Below are positions 24,890-32,785 of a DNA stretch of 32,785 nt, piece after piece. The position numbers were made by a program, and so were the translations under genes. The notes under the pieces are model-generated. The model did no database searches and was not told the DNA's origin. It worked only from the letters and a program-made list of their open reading frames with translations. The stretch covers positions 1-32,785 of the forward strand of contig JAGXLU010000007.1 in the NCBI GenBank assembly GCA_018334565.1, written 5' to 3'. The DNA is from Halanaerobiales bacterium. Its GTDB lineage: Bacteria; Bacillota; Halanaerobiia; Halanaerobiales; M55B127. How positions within the stretch are numbered: the stretch's first letter is position 1; the number at the start of each line of letters is the position of its first letter.

Positions 24890-27800
24890 TTGTCAAATTT
24901 AAATAATTTCGATTCAATGCGGATCGGAGTTGCATCTCCTGAACAGATAAGAGAATGGTCTCGGGGGGAAGTTAAAAAACCAGAAACCATTAACTATAGA
25001 ACGCTCAAACCTGAAAAAGATGGTCTATTTTGTGAAAAGATATTTGGTCCTACCAAAGATTATGAATGTCACTGTGGAAAATATAAGAGAGTTAGATATA
25101 AAGGCGTAGTGTGTGATCGATGTGGGGTTGAAGTGACCAGATCAAAGGTTAGAAGAGAACGAATGGGTCACATCGAATTAGCTGCACCCTGTACTCATAT
25201 TTGGTTTTTCAAAGGGATACCCAGTCGATTAGGCTTAATTATGGATATGTCTCCCAGGGCTTTAGAGAAGGTTATATATTTTGTTTCATATATAGTTATT
25301 GATCCTGGTGATACATCACTTAGTAAAAGACAATTGCTGTCTGAACAAGAATACCGGGATGCTAAAACCAAATATGGCAATGAATTTGATGCCCGTATGG
25401 GAGCTGAGGCTGTTAAAATACTTTTAAGTCAAATTGATGTGCAAAAAGATGTTCAAGAATTAAAAAAAGAGGTTAAATCCACCTCAGGACAACGCCGCAG
25501 ACGGGCTGTGAGAAGATTAGAAGTTATGGACGGTTTGCTCAATTCCGGTTTGGAACCGGGATGGTTGGTCATGGATGTTATGCCTGTTATTCCACCGGAT
25601 TTACGTCCAATGGTACAGCTTGATGGTGGAAGGTTTGCAACTTCTGATTTAAATGACTTATATAGAAGAGTTATAAATAGGAATAATAGGTTAAAAAGAT
25701 TATTAGATTTAGGAGCACCGGAAATAATAATTAGAAATGAAAAACGGATGCTGCAGGAATCTGTCGATGCTTTAATTGATAACGGCAGAAGAGGCAGACC
25801 GGTTACTGGTGCTGGTAATCGTCCTTTAAAATCTTTAAGTGATATGCTGAAGGGCAAACAGGGCCGCTTCCGCCAGAACTTACTGGGTAAAAGGGTGGAT
25901 TATTCCGGCCGGTCGGTTATTGTTGTTGGCCCTGAATTAAAGATGGATCAGTGTGGACTACCTAAAAAAATGGCACTGGAGTTATTTAAGCCTTTTGTAA
26001 TGAAGGGCCTAGTCAATAAAGAATATGCTCATAATATTAAGAATGCCAAGAAAATGGTAGAGAAAGTAGATGAGAGAGTTTGGGATATTTTAGAAGAAGT
26101 AATAAAAGGGCAGCCTGTTTTATTAAACAGGGCACCAACTTTACACAGATTGGGTATACAGGCCTTTAAACCAGTTTTAGTTGAAGGAAAAGCTATTAAA
26201 TTACATCCTTTAGTCTGTACGGCATATAATGCCGATTTTGATGGTGATCAGATGGCTGTTCACCTGCCTCTTTCTGAGGAAGCTAAAACAGAAGCTAGAA
26301 CTCTGATGTTATCTACAACGAATCTTTTATCACCATCTGATGGTAGTCCTATTACAGTTCCCACCCAGGATATGGTTTTGGGAATATATTATCTGACAAC
26401 AGTCAAAGATGGAATTAAAGGTGAAGGCAAAATTTTCTCTAATGCAAATGAGGCAATTAAAGCATACGACACAGATAAAATATATCTACAGGCCAAGATT
26501 AAACTAAGAATTGATAATAAAATTATAGATACCACAGTAGGTAGGGTTATCTTCAATGAAGCCTTTCCTAAAGATATGGAATATATTAATCGTAGAGTCG
26601 GTAAAAAAGAGCTAGGTGATTTGATCTCACTATTAAATAATAATTTTGATGAAGAAAGTACAGTTGAATCACTGGATAATATAAAATCTCTGGGGTATGA
26701 TTTTGCCACACGTTCTGGTATAAGTATTGCAGTAGCTGATGCTGCTATACCAGATGAGAAGCCTAATATTTTAAGTGAGGCTGATAAAAAGGTTGATGAA
26801 ATAGAAGAATACTATAATCGTGGAGCAATAAATGAAGATGAGAGGTACCAGCGCATAATAAATATCTGGAATCAGGCCAAAGATGATGTTACAGATGCAT
26901 TGTTGGAACATCTGGATGAAGATAATAATATTTTTATAATGGCTACTTCTGGTGCCCGCGGTAACACATCACAAATTTCTCAGTTAGCCGGGATGCGTGG
27001 ATTGATGGCAGACCCTTCTGGTAGAATTATAGATCTGCCTATCAGGTCAAGTTTTAGAGAAGGTCTGAATGTGTTAGAATTTTTCTTATCCACTCACGGG
27101 GCTCGTAAAGGATTGGCAGATACAGCCTTGCGTACAGCCGACTCGGGATATTTAACAAGAAGGTTGGTTGATGTTTCACAGGATGTTATCGTTGAGAATG
27201 AAGATTGTGGTACTGATAAAGGTCTTTATATAGAAGCAATTGGAGGTAAAGGTGATCATGCTATAGAAACACTTAGGGAAAGAATCTTTGGACGTTACGC
27301 TGCTAAAGATGTTTTCAATCCCAATAATGATCAAGTTATAGTCGAGAAAAATGAAATGATAAAAAATGAGCATATAGATGTAATTGAAAATGTTGGTATA
27401 GAAAGAGTAAAAATCAGATCTGTGATAACATGTGAATCAGAACATGGAGTATGTTCAAAATGTTATGGACGTAATCTGGCTACATCACAAAAAGTTAATC
27501 AAGGAGAGGCAATCGGAATTGTGGCTGCTCAGTCTATAGGTGAGCCAGGCACCCAATTAACAATGCGTACATTCCACACAGGTGGAGTTGCTGGTGATGA
27601 TATTACTCAGGGCTTGCCCAGGGTGGAAGAGCTTTTTGAAGGGCGTACTCCTAAAGGTCATGCGATTATGACTGAAAAAGAAGGGAAAGTTAAGATTACT
27701 CAGAAAAGAAATTCAAAACGTGTTGTGGTGACCAGTGAGGATGGCAAAAAAAAGACATATAAGATACCCTATGGTTCAACACTTATTGTTAAAGAAGATG

Positions 27801-28366
27801 AATATGTTCAACCAGGTGACAAATTAACAGAAGGCCCGGTTGATCCCAGTGTTATGTTGAGAGTAAAGGGAGAGTCTGCTGTACAAAATTACCTATTAGA
27901 AGAGGTACAAAATGTTTATAGATCTCAGGGTGTTGAAATTAATGACAAACATATTGAGGTAATAATCAGACAAATGATGAAACGGGTTAAGGTTATAGAA
28001 TCTGGAGATACCGAAATGCTAACAGGTAGTCTGGTGACCAAGCATAAATTTTTAGATGAAAATGAGAAAGTCAAAAAGAATGGAGGTAAACCTGCTAAAT
28101 TTGTTCCACAAATAATGGGGATAACAAAAGCTTCATTAGCGACAGAAAGCTTTCTTTCAGCTGCATCATTTCAAGAAACTACACGGGTTTTAACGGAAGC
28201 TGCTCTGGAAGGAAAGGTGGATAATTTAAGAGGTTTAAAAGAAAATGTCATAATTGGACAGTTAATCCCAGCTGGAACAGGGATGAGAAAATATAGAGAA
28301 GGCCAAGAAGTCGGGGATAATGTTACTGATGTAACTCAAATTTTGGATCAATTAGATGATGAGTAG
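24890..28366 (+). CDS. rpoC: RNA polymerase beta' subunit
   Basis: The 1158-residue beta' subunit holding the active-site magnesium. The catalytic [12 protein letters not shown] motif lies at about residue 447. The N-terminal zinc site ([19 protein letters not shown]) and the second zinc site ([11 protein letters not shown]) are intact, as are the trigger-loop-region residues around [18 protein letters not shown]. The start is TTG 24890 after AGGAGGGGGAG. Length is typical for Firmicutes. After it comes the str operon promoter; the small L7Ae-type gene often found here in Firmicutes is absent. Confidence 0.97.
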   Translation: MSNLNNFDSMRIGVASPEQIREWSRGEVKKPETINYRTLKPEKDGLFCEKIFGPTKDYECHCGKYKRVRYKGVVCDRCGVEVTRSKVRRERMGHIELAAPCTHIWFFKGIPSRLGLIMDMSPRALEKVIYFVSYIVIDPGDTSLSKRQLLSEQEYRDAKTKYGNEFDARMGAEAVKILLSQIDVQKDVQELKKEVKSTSGQRRRRAVRRLEVMDGLLNSGLEPGWLVMDVMPVIPPDLRPMVQLDGGRFATSDLNDLYRRVINRNNRLKRLLDLGAPEIIIRNEKRMLQESVDALIDNGRRGRPVTGAGNRPLKSLSDMLKGKQGRFRQNLLGKRVDYSGRSVIVVGPELKMDQCGLPKKMALELFKPFVMKGLVNKEYAHNIKNAKKMVEKVDERVWDILEEVIKGQPVLLNRAPTLHRLGIQAFKPVLVEGKAIKLHPLVCTAYNADFDGDQMAVHLPLSEEAKTEARTLMLSTTNLLSPSDGSPITVPTQDMVLGIYYLTTVKDGIKGEGKIFSNANEAIKAYDTDKIYLQAKIKLRIDNKIIDTTVGRVIFNEAFPKDMEYINRRVGKKELGDLISLLNNNFDEESTVESLDNIKSLGYDFATRSGISIAVADAAIPDEKPNILSEADKKVDEIEEYYNRGAINEDERYQRIINIWNQAKDDVTDALLEHLDEDNNIFIMATSGARGNTSQISQLAGMRGLMADPSGRIIDLPIRSSFREGLNVLEFFLSTHGARKGLADTALRTADSGYLTRRLVDVSQDVIVENEDCGTDKGLYIEAIGGKGDHAIETLRERIFGRYAAKDVFNPNNDQVIVEKNEMIKNEHIDVIENVGIERVKIRSVITCESEHGVCSKCYGRNLATSQKVNQGEAIGIVAAQSIGEPGTQLTMRTFHTGGVAGDDITQGLPRVEELFEGRTPKGHAIMTEKEGKVKITQKRNSKRVVVTSEDGKKKTYKIPYGSTLIVKEDEYVQPGDKLTEGPVDPSVMLRVKGESAVQNYLLEEVQNVYRSQGVEINDKHIEVIIRQMMKRVKVIESGDTEMLTGSLVTKHKFLDENEKVKKNGGKPAKFVPQIMGITKASLATESFLSAASFQETTRVLTEAALEGKVDNLRGLKENVIIGQLIPAGTGMRKYREGQEVGDNVTDVTQILDQLDDE

Positions 28367-28384
28367 ATAATTGGTAATTTATTG

Positions 28385-28413
28385 TTGACAACAACTATTA
28401 AAGGTGTTAAAAT
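28385..28413 (+). promoter_or_regulatory. Promoter of the str operon (rpsL-rpsG-fusA-tuf)
   Basis: TTGACA (28385-28390), 17-base spacer, TAAAAT (28408-28413), shortly after the rpoC stop. It gives a leader of about 140 bases before rpsL. I see no convincing terminator between rpoC and this promoter. Confidence 0.82.
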
Positions 28414-28484
28414 ACACTAGTGCGTGCAGAGAAAGCCCATTAAAAAGATATTTTATATGAATATATATGATTTAAAAGTATAAA

Positions 28485-28521
28485 AGCAGAGGACAGCATT
28501 AATTTTTAATGCTGCTTCCTG
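28485..28521 (+). promoter_or_regulatory. Leader hairpin upstream of rpsL
   Basis: CAGCATTAA (28494-28502) and TTAATGCTG (28506-28514) form a 9-bp stem with a 3-base loop. It can be extended by AGGA with TCCT and AGC with GCT, with small bulges. It is not followed by a T tract. The function is unknown; a leader or regulatory structure is inferred. Confidence 0.5.
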
Positions 28522-28557
28522 CTGTATTACTGAAATTCTCGAAAGGAGGTGGGTTTT

Positions 28558-28929
28558 GTGCCAACAATTAATCAGCTTATACGCAAAGGTCGTAATAAGA
28601 TTCAAAAGAAGAAAAATGCTCCTGCATTAGGAGGTTCACCTCAAAAGAGAGGAGTATGTACTAGAGTTTATACTGCGACTCCCAAAAAACCGAACTCTGC
28701 TTTAAGAAAAGTGGCCCGTGTTCGTTTAACCAATGGAAAAGAGGTGACCTGTTACATACCTGGAGAAGGACATAATTTACAGGAACACTCCGTTGTTTTA
28801 GTGAGGGGTGGGAGAGTTAAGGATTTACCAGGAGTTAGGTATCACGTTGTAAGAGGTACTTTAGATACTGCAGGTGTGGAAGATCGCAGACAGGGACGTT
28901 CAAAATATGGAGTAAAAAAACCCAGTTAA
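28558..28929 (+). CDS. rpsL: Ribosomal protein S12
   Basis: A 123-residue decoding-centre protein. The conserved loops [11 protein letters not shown] (Lys43/44) and [13 protein letters not shown] carry the Lys residues that usually go with streptomycin sensitivity. I choose GTG 28558, giving [12 protein letters not shown], spaced correctly from AAAGGAGGTG; an in-frame GTG at 28549 lies inside that Shine-Dalgarno. It is the first gene of the str operon, 41 bases from rpsG. Confidence 0.96.
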   Translation: MPTINQLIRKGRNKIQKKKNAPALGGSPQKRGVCTRVYTATPKKPNSALRKVARVRLTNGKEVTCYIPGEGHNLQEHSVVLVRGGRVKDLPGVRYHVVRGTLDTAGVEDRRQGRSKYGVKKPS

Positions 28930-28970
28930 AACTTAGAATATACTAATTTTAAATTAAAGGGGGGAGTTAT

Positions 28971-29438
28971 GTGCGTAAAAATAGAGCAGAAAAAAGAAAT
29001 GTTAAACCTGATTCTGTATATAATAGTGTATTAGTAAACCGCTTTATAAATAAAATTATGTTGGATGGTAAAAAAAGTTTGGCAGAATCATTACTGTATC
29101 AAGCATTGGAAAGATTACAGCAAGAGACTGGAGATGAACCAATAACAATTTTACAGGAAGCTTTAAATAATGTTAAGCCTACATTAGAAGTTAAATCACG
29201 CCGTATTGGTGGATCAAACTATCAGGTACCGGTAGAGGTATCAGATCATAGAAGAAGATCACTTGCAATTCGCTGGATTATTAATGATGCTAGAAATCGA
29301 AATGAGAGAACAATGCAAGAAAGATTGACCACAGCAATTATGGAAGCCTATAATAATACCGGTGGTGCAGTTCGTAAAAAAGAAGAAGTACACAGAATGG
29401 CAGAAGCTAACAGAGCATTTGCACATTATGGATGGTAA
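28971..29438 (+). CDS. rpsG: Ribosomal protein S7
   Basis: A 155-residue primary binder of the 16S rRNA 3' domain that organises the head of the small subunit. It is recognised by the start RKNRAEKR, by [22 protein letters not shown] and by the end [18 protein letters not shown]. It starts at GTG 28971 after AAAGGGGGGAG. Length is typical. Confidence 0.96.
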   Translation: MRKNRAEKRNVKPDSVYNSVLVNRFINKIMLDGKKSLAESLLYQALERLQQETGDEPITILQEALNNVKPTLEVKSRRIGGSNYQVPVEVSDHRRRSLAIRWIINDARNRNERTMQERLTTAIMEAYNNTGGAVRKKEEVHRMAEANRAFAHYGW

Positions 29439-29481
29439 ATTGATTAAAATTATGTTTTGTTACAATTAAGAAGGGGGGAGA

Positions 29482-31554
29482 ATGATGGCCCGACAATTTC
29501 CATTAGAAAAAATAAGAAATATAGGAATTATGGCTCATATAGATGCTGGTAAAACTACAACTACTGAACGCATCCTTTACTATACTGGTAGGGTACACAA
29601 AATGGGAGAAGTACACGATGGAGCTGCTGTAATGGATTGGATGGAACAAGAACAGGAAAGAGGTATTACTATAACTTCAGCTGCCACTACGGCTCAATGG
29701 GGCGAACATCGTATAAATATTATAGACACGCCCGGACATGTGGACTTTACAGTTGAGGTGGAGAGGTCTCTTAGAATACTTGATGGAGCAATTGCATTAT
29801 TCTGTTCTGTCGGTGGAGTTGAACCCCAATCAGAAACAGTCTGGCGACAGGCTGATAAATATGAAGTTCCCCGCATCGCTTTTGTGAACAAAATGGATAG
29901 AATGGGAGCTGATTTTTTTAGAGTTATTAAGATGATGAAAAAAAGGCTGGGAGCAAACGCTGTTCCTGTGCAGTTACCTATTGGAAGTGAAGATCATTTT
30001 AAGGGAGTTATAGATCTCATAGAAATGGAAGCTATTGTTTATAAAGATGAACTGGGTATAAACTTTGATAGAGTTGATATTCCTGAAGAGTATAAAGGAG
30101 AAGCTGAAAAATATAGAGAAGAATTATTAGAACAACTTTCTGAATTTGATGATGAGTTGATGCTGAAATACATTGAGGAAGAAAGTATAACAAAGGATGA
30201 TATTTTAAATGCTTTGAGAAAATCAGTAATAAATGTTGATCTTATTCCCGTCTTATGCGGATCTGCTTTTAAAAATAAAGGTATACAGATGTTATTAGAT
30301 TCAATAATTGATTTTATGCCTTCACCACTAGATGTACCGCCTGTTGAAGGCGAGAATCCTGAAACTGGTGAAGTTGAGATTAGAAAGGCTTCTGATGATG
30401 AGCCTTTTTCAGCGCTTGCCTTTAAAATAATGACAGATCCTTATGTAGGGAAACTGGCCTTTTTTAGAGCTTATTCAGGTGTGTTAGAAGCAGGCTCTTA
30501 CATTTATAATTCTTCAAGTCAAAAAAGGGAGAGAATTAGTAGGATATTACAGATGCATGCGAATCACAGAGAAGAAAGAGATAGTGTTTATGCAGGAGAT
30601 TTAGCTGCCGCAGTAGGATTGAAAAATACAAGCACAGGAGATACACTTTGTGCAGCAGATAATCCTATATTATTAGAATCAATGGAGTTTCCCGAACCAG
30701 TTATATCAGTTGCTATTGAACCAAAAAGTCAGGCTGATGAAGATAAATTAACACAGTCTTTGCTCAAATTATCAGAAGAGGATCCTACATTTCAAATTAA
30801 AACCGATGAGGAAACCGGTCAAACAATTATTAGAGGTATGGGTGAACTACACTTAGAAATTATTGTTGATAGATTATTAAGAGAATTCAAGGTTGATGCA
30901 AATATTGGCAAACCGCGAGTGGCTTATCGGGAAACTATTACGCGCAAGGTTGAAGATATAGAAGGAAAATTTATCAGACAATCAGGTGGCCGTGGTCAAT
31001 ATGGTCATGTAATTATTGACCTGGAGCCTGTTAAAGAAGGTAAGGGCTTTATATTCGAAAATGATATAACCAGGGGAGCGATACCGAAAGAATATATAAA
31101 TCCTGTGGAAGATGGAATTGAAGAAGCAATGGAAAATGGCATTAAGGCAGGTTATTCTGTTGTAGATGTTAAAGTAACATTAAAAGATGGAAGTTTTCAT
31201 GAAGTTGATTCCTCTGAAATGGCCTTTAAAATTGCTGGCTCAATGGCGTTTCGAAAAGCTGCCGAGAGAGCAAGACCTGTAATTTTAGAACCTGTTATGG
31301 AAGTTGAAGTTGTAGTACCAGAAGAATATATGGGTGATGTAATAGGAGATCTTAATGGCCGTAGAGGTAAGATTGAAGGAATGGAAAGAAGAGCTAATGC
31401 TCAGGTAGTTAAGGCCTATGTACCGCTCGCTGAGATGTTTGGTTATGCGACTGATCTGAGATCAAAAACTCAGGGAAGAGCAACTCATACCATGCAATTT
31501 TCACATTATGATAAAACACCTAAAAGTGTTGCCAAAGAGATTCTGGGTGAATAA
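29482..31554 (+). CDS. fusA: Elongation factor G
   Basis: A 690-residue translocase GTPase. GTP motifs: [15 protein letters not shown] (about residues 17-31), DTPGHVDF and NKMD. Domains II to V are complete; domain IV carries [12 protein letters not shown] and the C-terminus ends in the usual [15 protein letters not shown] region. Two adjacent ATG codons (29482 and 29485) follow AAGGGGGGAG; either could be used. It lies 37 bases upstream of tuf copy 2. Confidence 0.97.
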   Translation: MMARQFPLEKIRNIGIMAHIDAGKTTTTERILYYTGRVHKMGEVHDGAAVMDWMEQEQERGITITSAATTAQWGEHRINIIDTPGHVDFTVEVERSLRILDGAIALFCSVGGVEPQSETVWRQADKYEVPRIAFVNKMDRMGADFFRVIKMMKKRLGANAVPVQLPIGSEDHFKGVIDLIEMEAIVYKDELGINFDRVDIPEEYKGEAEKYREELLEQLSEFDDELMLKYIEEESITKDDILNALRKSVINVDLIPVLCGSAFKNKGIQMLLDSIIDFMPSPLDVPPVEGENPETGEVEIRKASDDEPFSALAFKIMTDPYVGKLAFFRAYSGVLEAGSYIYNSSSQKRERISRILQMHANHREERDSVYAGDLAAAVGLKNTSTGDTLCAADNPILLESMEFPEPVISVAIEPKSQADEDKLTQSLLKLSEEDPTFQIKTDEETGQTIIRGMGELHLEIIVDRLLREFKVDANIGKPRVAYRETITRKVEDIEGKFIRQSGGRGQYGHVIIDLEPVKEGKGFIFENDITRGAIPKEYINPVEDGIEEAMENGIKAGYSVVDVKVTLKDGSFHEVDSSEMAFKIAGSMAFRKAAERARPVILEPVMEVEVVVPEEYMGDVIGDLNGRRGKIEGMERRANAQVVKAYVPLAEMFGYATDLRSKTQGRATHTMQFSHYDKTPKSVAKEILGE

Positions 31555-31573
31555 TAAAGATTAAAATTTTTTA

Positions 31574-32785
31574 AAAGGAGAGATGAATATAATGGCTAAG
31601 GAAAAATTTGAAAGGACAAAACCACATCTTAATATTGGAACTATCGGACATGTTGACCACGGCAAGACAACCCTAACAGCAGCAATAACCTCAGTATTAA
31701 ACAATTATGGTGGAGCTGAGGTAAGGGATTTTGATTCAATTGACAATGCCCCTGAAGAGAAGGAAAGAGGCATAACAATAGCGACATCCCACGTTGAATA
31801 CGAGACAGAGTCTAGACATTACGCTCATGTTGATTGTCCGGGGCATGCTGATTATGTAAAGAACATGATAACAGGTGCAGCCCAGATGGATGGAGCGATT
31901 TTAGTTGTATCAGCGGCAGACGGTCCTATGCCTCAGACCAGGGAGCATATTTTATTAGCTCGCCAGGTAGGAGTACCAAGCATTGTGGTATTTTTAAACA
32001 AGTCAGACATGGTAGATGATGAGGAGTTAATAGAGCTGGTAGAGATGGAAGTAAGGGACTTACTAAATGAGTATGATTTTCCAGGAGATGATATACCTGT
32101 AATAGTAGGTTCAGCTTTAAAGGCATTGGAGAATGCTGATCCAGAGGGTCCATATGGCAAGAAGATAGTGGAGTTAATGGAGGCAGTAGACTCATATATA
32201 CCGGAGCCTGAAAGAGACAGTGACCAGCCCTTTTTAATGCCGATAGAAGATATATTTTCAATTAAGGGTCGTGGCACAGTAGCGACCGGCAGGGTAGACA
32301 GAGGCACATTACATCCTCAAGATGAGGTAGAGATAGTGGGCATCAAGGAGACCGAGAGCACGGTAGTGACCGGTGTAGAGATGTTCAGGAAGTTACTGGA
32401 TGAAGCGGTAGCGGGAGACAATATAGGCGCCTTATTAAGAGGAGTCAAGCGAGAGGAAATAGAGAGGGGCCAAGTTTTAGCAGAGCCGGGCAGTATAAAC
32501 CCTCATACCAAGTTCAAGGCAGAGGTATATGTATTATCGAAAGATGAGGGTGGGCGTCACACACCATTTTTTGATGGATATAGGCCTCAATTTTATTTCA
32601 GGACAACAGATGTAACAGGTACGATATATTTACCAGAGGGAGTAGAGATGGTAATGCCGGGCGACAATATAGAGATGAATGCAGAACTAATTACTCCGAT
32701 AGCTATGGAAGAGGGTTTAAGATTTGCGATTCGCGAAGGCGGACGTACTGTGGCTTCTGGTGTTGTAACTGATATAGTTGAGTAA
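31574..32785 (+). repeat. Long direct repeat: tuf unit, copy 2 of 2
   Basis: Partner of the repeat at about 16518-17729. The match begins 18 bases before the start codon and runs to the end of the window. Confidence 0.95.
31592..32785 (+). CDS. tuf: Elongation factor Tu, copy 2
   Basis: 397 residues with the same sequence as the copy at 16536; I find no base difference over the gene or over about 18 bases upstream, and the sequences diverge immediately before that. GTP motifs, domains and start choice are as for copy 1. It is the last gene of the str operon. The window ends on its stop codon, so it is complete, but nothing can be said about how far the identity continues downstream. Confidence 0.97.
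   Translation: MAKEKFERTKPHLNIGTIGHVDHGKTTLTAAITSVLNNYGGAEVRDFDSIDNAPEEKERGITIATSHVEYETESRHYAHVDCPGHADYVKNMITGAAQMDGAILVVSAADGPMPQTREHILLARQVGVPSIVVFLNKSDMVDDEELIELVEMEVRDLLNEYDFPGDDIPVIVGSALKALENADPEGPYGKKIVELMEAVDSYIPEPERDSDQPFLMPIEDIFSIKGRGTVATGRVDRGTLHPQDEVEIVGIKETESTVVTGVEMFRKLLDEAVAGDNIGALLRGVKREEIERGQVLAEPGSINPHTKFKAEVYVLSKDEGGRHTPFFDGYRPQFYFRTTDVTGTIYLPEGVEMVMPGDNIEMNAELITPIAMEEGLRFAIREGGRTVASGVVTDIVE

Noticed and set aside
28367-28557. A small L7Ae-family ribosomal protein gene between rpoC and rpsL
   Set aside because: No open frame of sufficient length is present; the spacer holds only a promoter and a hairpin.

Overview
The window is about 32.8 kb of AT-rich, very gene-dense chromosome from a low-GC Gram-positive (Firmicutes, Clostridia-like) bacterium. 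Evidence: strong Shine-Dalgarno sequences with ATG/GTG/TTG starts, a ctsR-mcsA-mcsB-clpC operon, a sigH gene upstream of the ribosomal/RNA polymerase block, and Firmicutes-type leader RNAs. My impression is an anaerobic halophile of the Halanaerobiales type, but that is inference from protein flavour and gene order and is not proven by the sequence. Nearly every gene is on the + strand. I see no insertion sequence, prophage, CRISPR array, antisense gene or broken gene.

Layout. (1) 1-320: a 5S rRNA and tRNA-Asn(GTT), the tail of an rRNA operon, ending in a terminator. (2) 340-4960: the CtsR-controlled stress operon (ctsR, mcsA, mcsB, clpC) with a promoter, a consensus-matching CtsR operator and a terminator. 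(3) 4956-9224: radA, disA, a CarD/CdnL-like factor and a membrane PIN-TRAM protein, a genome-maintenance and signalling group. (4) 9252-10438: ispD and ispF of the MEP isoprenoid pathway. (5) 10468-11253: an unusual protein with two CBS domains fused to a HutP-like domain. (6) 11324-16460: gltX, cysS, thyX, rlmB and sigH, with a terminator-like hairpin directly before cysS and a near-consensus promoter before sigH. (7) 16536-17729: tuf copy 1. (8) 17817-21340: rpmG, secE, nusG, rplK, rplA, rplJ, rplL, with several RNA control elements. (9) 21378-28366: rpoB and rpoC from their own promoter with a leader of about 190 nt. (10) 28385-32785: the str operon rpsL, rpsG, fusA and tuf copy 2, which I find identical in sequence to copy 1.

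How it works together: the first block senses and clears damaged protein (CtsR repressor, McsA/McsB arginine kinase, ClpC unfoldase). The second links DNA repair with c-di-AMP synthesis. The remainder is translation and transcription machinery. Post-transcriptional control is the richest layer: an L1-binding site that looks like the 23S rRNA L1 site, an L10 leader with two exclusive folds, a hairpin that appears to bring a distant Shine-Dalgarno next to the nusG start, a long palindrome before rpoB, and a hairpin before rpsL. No wholly new multi-gene system is evident. The best leads are the CBS-HutP fusion, the nusG bridged ribosome-binding site, the rpoB leader palindrome and the hairpin upstream of cysS.
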